NCBI GenBank assembly: GCA_028713875.1
Contig: JAQTNM010000116.1
Coordinates: 1-5,251, forward strand
Source of the DNA: Candidatus Omnitrophota bacterium
GTDB lineage: Bacteria; Omnitrophota; Gorgyraeia; Gygaellales; Profunditerraquicolaceae
DNA: 5,251 nucleotides
Direction: 5' to 3'
Numbering within the stretch: position 1 is the first letter of the stretch; each line of letters begins with the position of its first letter. A program made the translations under genes and the position numbers. The notes under the pieces are model-generated. The model worked only from the letters and a program-made list of their open reading frames with translations. It was not told where the DNA came from and did no database searches. Shown one piece after another: positions 4,082-5,251 of the stretch.

Positions 4082-5251
4082 TTATTTTCTTCCTCATTTT
4101 TAAGCAGGCGTTTAAGAATCTTGCCGGATGTATTTTTAGGCAGCTCCGGAAGGAATTCAATATGCTTGGGTATCTTATAGCTTGCCAGCCTGTCTCTTAG
4201 GTATTGAAAAACCTGGTGCTCCGATAATTCTATGTTTTCTTTCAGGACCACAAAGGCCTTGGGGATCTCGCCCTTATGCTCATCAGCCACGCCTATTACC
4301 GCAGCTTCTTTTATGCCGGGGTTCTGATATAGGACTTCTTCTATTTCGCGCGGATACACATTAAACCCGCGCACGTTGATCATCTCTTTTCTCCTGCCCA
4401 CTATGTACACATACCCCTCTTCATCTATCCTGGCCATATCGCCGGTATATAGCCAGTTTTGCCTGATCGTTTCTGCGGAAGCCTCGGGTTGGTGATAATA
4501 CCCCTGCATAACATTGGGCCCCTTGACCAGGAGCTCTCCTGTCTTTCCGTAGCCTAAGGCATTGCCATTCTCATCAATGACCTTTAATTCTATATTCTTG
4601 GATAAGGCAATACCTATGGAGCCGGCTTTGCGTATTCCCCTTAAAGGGTTCAGGGTTACTACGGGAGAGGCCTCGGTAAGCCCGTAACCCTCCAAGAGCG
4701 GTACGCGGAACTTCCCCTCAAATTGCCTTAAGGTATCTGCGGGCAGGGCTGCTGCCCCGGATATGCAGAGTTTCAGGGGATTAAAGAGTTTCATCAGCGG
4801 GATCCTAAAGAGCCTGGGCAGCCGCATCTCTTTCAATATATTGTAAACCGAGGGCACGGCTACAAAGACGGTCACGCGGTTCTTTCTGATGGCGCGGATA
4901 ATCCGCTTAAAAGGCCGGACTGATTTCATAACCACGATCTTGGCTCCGGCACATAACGGTAGGATCATACAGACCATCGCCGCAAAAGAATGGAACAAAG
5001 GCAAAATACAGATAACCGCGTCTCTATGGTTCATCCGGATCGCCCTTAAACAGTCATGGCCGTTTGCAGCCAGGTTACGATGGGAAAGCACTGCTCCTTT
5101 AGGTCGGCCGGTGGTGCCGGAAGTATATAATATTACCGCGGTGTCGTTTATGTTTGTATCCAGGCCATGCAACAGGCCGCCTATTGCCTGGCGGTCTTTA
5201 ACCTCCAGGCGCTCAAAATCCAGGATCCCCTCTTTTGCCCTGCCGGTAGTA
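4078..5251 (-). CDS. Acyl-CoA synthetase (AMP-forming), N-terminus outside the window
   Basis: This is an adenylate-forming enzyme of the ANL superfamily, which activates a carboxylic acid with ATP and usually transfers it to CoA. The frame is open to the right edge, so the N-terminal part is missing; about 390 residues are visible. Motifs in order are: the P-loop YTSGTTGRPKGAVLSH (near 5127-5080); GYGLTEASP, which closes the ATP site; GELLVKGPNVMQGYY; YTGDMARIDEEGYVYIVGR with the ribose-binding Asp and hinge Arg; the hinge-following KEMINVRGFNVYPREIEEVL; and the catalytic lysine in PKNTSGKILKRLL at the C-terminus. All key residues are intact. The layout resembles medium- or long-chain fatty-acyl-CoA ligases, but the substrate cannot be read from this part. 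The stop overlaps the DUF2062 start. A TTG at 5172 is not the real start, since coding continues upstream through TTGRAKEGILDFERLEV. Confidence 0.92.
   Translation of the reverse strand, partial: TTGRAKEGILDFERLEVKDRQAIGGLLHGLDTNINDTAVILYTSGTTGRPKGAVLSHRNLAANGHDCLRAIRMNHRDAVICILPLFHSFAAMVCMILPLCAGAKIVVMKSVRPFKRIIRAIRKNRVTVFVAVPSVYNILKEMRLPRLFRIPLMKLFNPLKLCISGAAALPADTLRQFEGKFRVPLLEGYGLTEASPVVTLNPLRGIRKAGSIGIALSKNIELKVIDENGNALGYGKTGELLVKGPNVMQGYYHQPEASAETIRQNWLYTGDMARIDEEGYVYIVGRRKEMINVRGFNVYPREIEEVLYQNPGIKEAAVIGVADEHKGEIPKAFVVLKENIELSEHQVFQYLRDRLASYKIPKHIEFLPELPKNTSGKILKRLLKNEEENK

Overview
The window is a single run of genes on the minus strand, read from high to low coordinates. The likely source is a Gram-negative-type bacterium: there are Sec signal peptides, a lipoprotein-like N-terminus and strong Shine-Dalgarno (SD) sites. 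Moderate GC, several secreted coiled-coil proteins of no named family, and a compact operon with DUF2062 and NIL-domain genes would fit an uncultivated candidate phylum such as Omnitrophota. That placement is inference from general resemblance only; no marker gene is present.

From the right edge, the layout is: an AMP-forming acyl-CoA synthetase lacking its N-terminus (4078-5251); a DUF2062 inner-membrane protein (3593-4081); a small NIL-domain protein (3397-3627); a stand-alone CheY-like receiver interrupted by an in-frame TAA (2987-3376); a short membrane-anchored coiled-coil protein with a Pro/Gln/Lys-rich tail (2604-2990); and two exported coiled-coil proteins (1786-2514 and 677-1735) that share a two-cysteine motif and look like distant paralogues. 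A strong intrinsic terminator (658-697) overlaps the last codons of the second one. Past it lies a lipoprotein-like gene (212-636) with a frameshifted signal peptide and an apparently truncated C-terminus. Bases 1-211 show no gene, only short degenerate repeats and one hairpin.

The first five genes are tightly packed. Synthetase/DUF2062 overlap by 4 nt (GTGA), DUF2062/NIL by 35 nt, receiver/anchored coiled coil by 4 nt (ATGA), and NIL and receiver are about 20 nt apart. They are probably cotranscribed. The upper half looks like lipid or acyl metabolism at the membrane. The lower half looks like a cell-envelope module of coiled-coil proteins with a signalling receiver between. Any functional link between the halves is inference from gene order.

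The most unusual feature is a family of short repeats just upstream of three starts. An exact 28-bp repeat occurs at 672-699 and 2522-2549, and its 15-bp core recurs at 3408-3422. In each copy the core can form the loop of a hairpin closed by different flanking arms. One copy is the left half of the terminator, and another can pair with the Shine-Dalgarno sequence of the next gene. Two genes (receiver and lipoprotein) carry single-base lesions that may be real decay or sequence errors.
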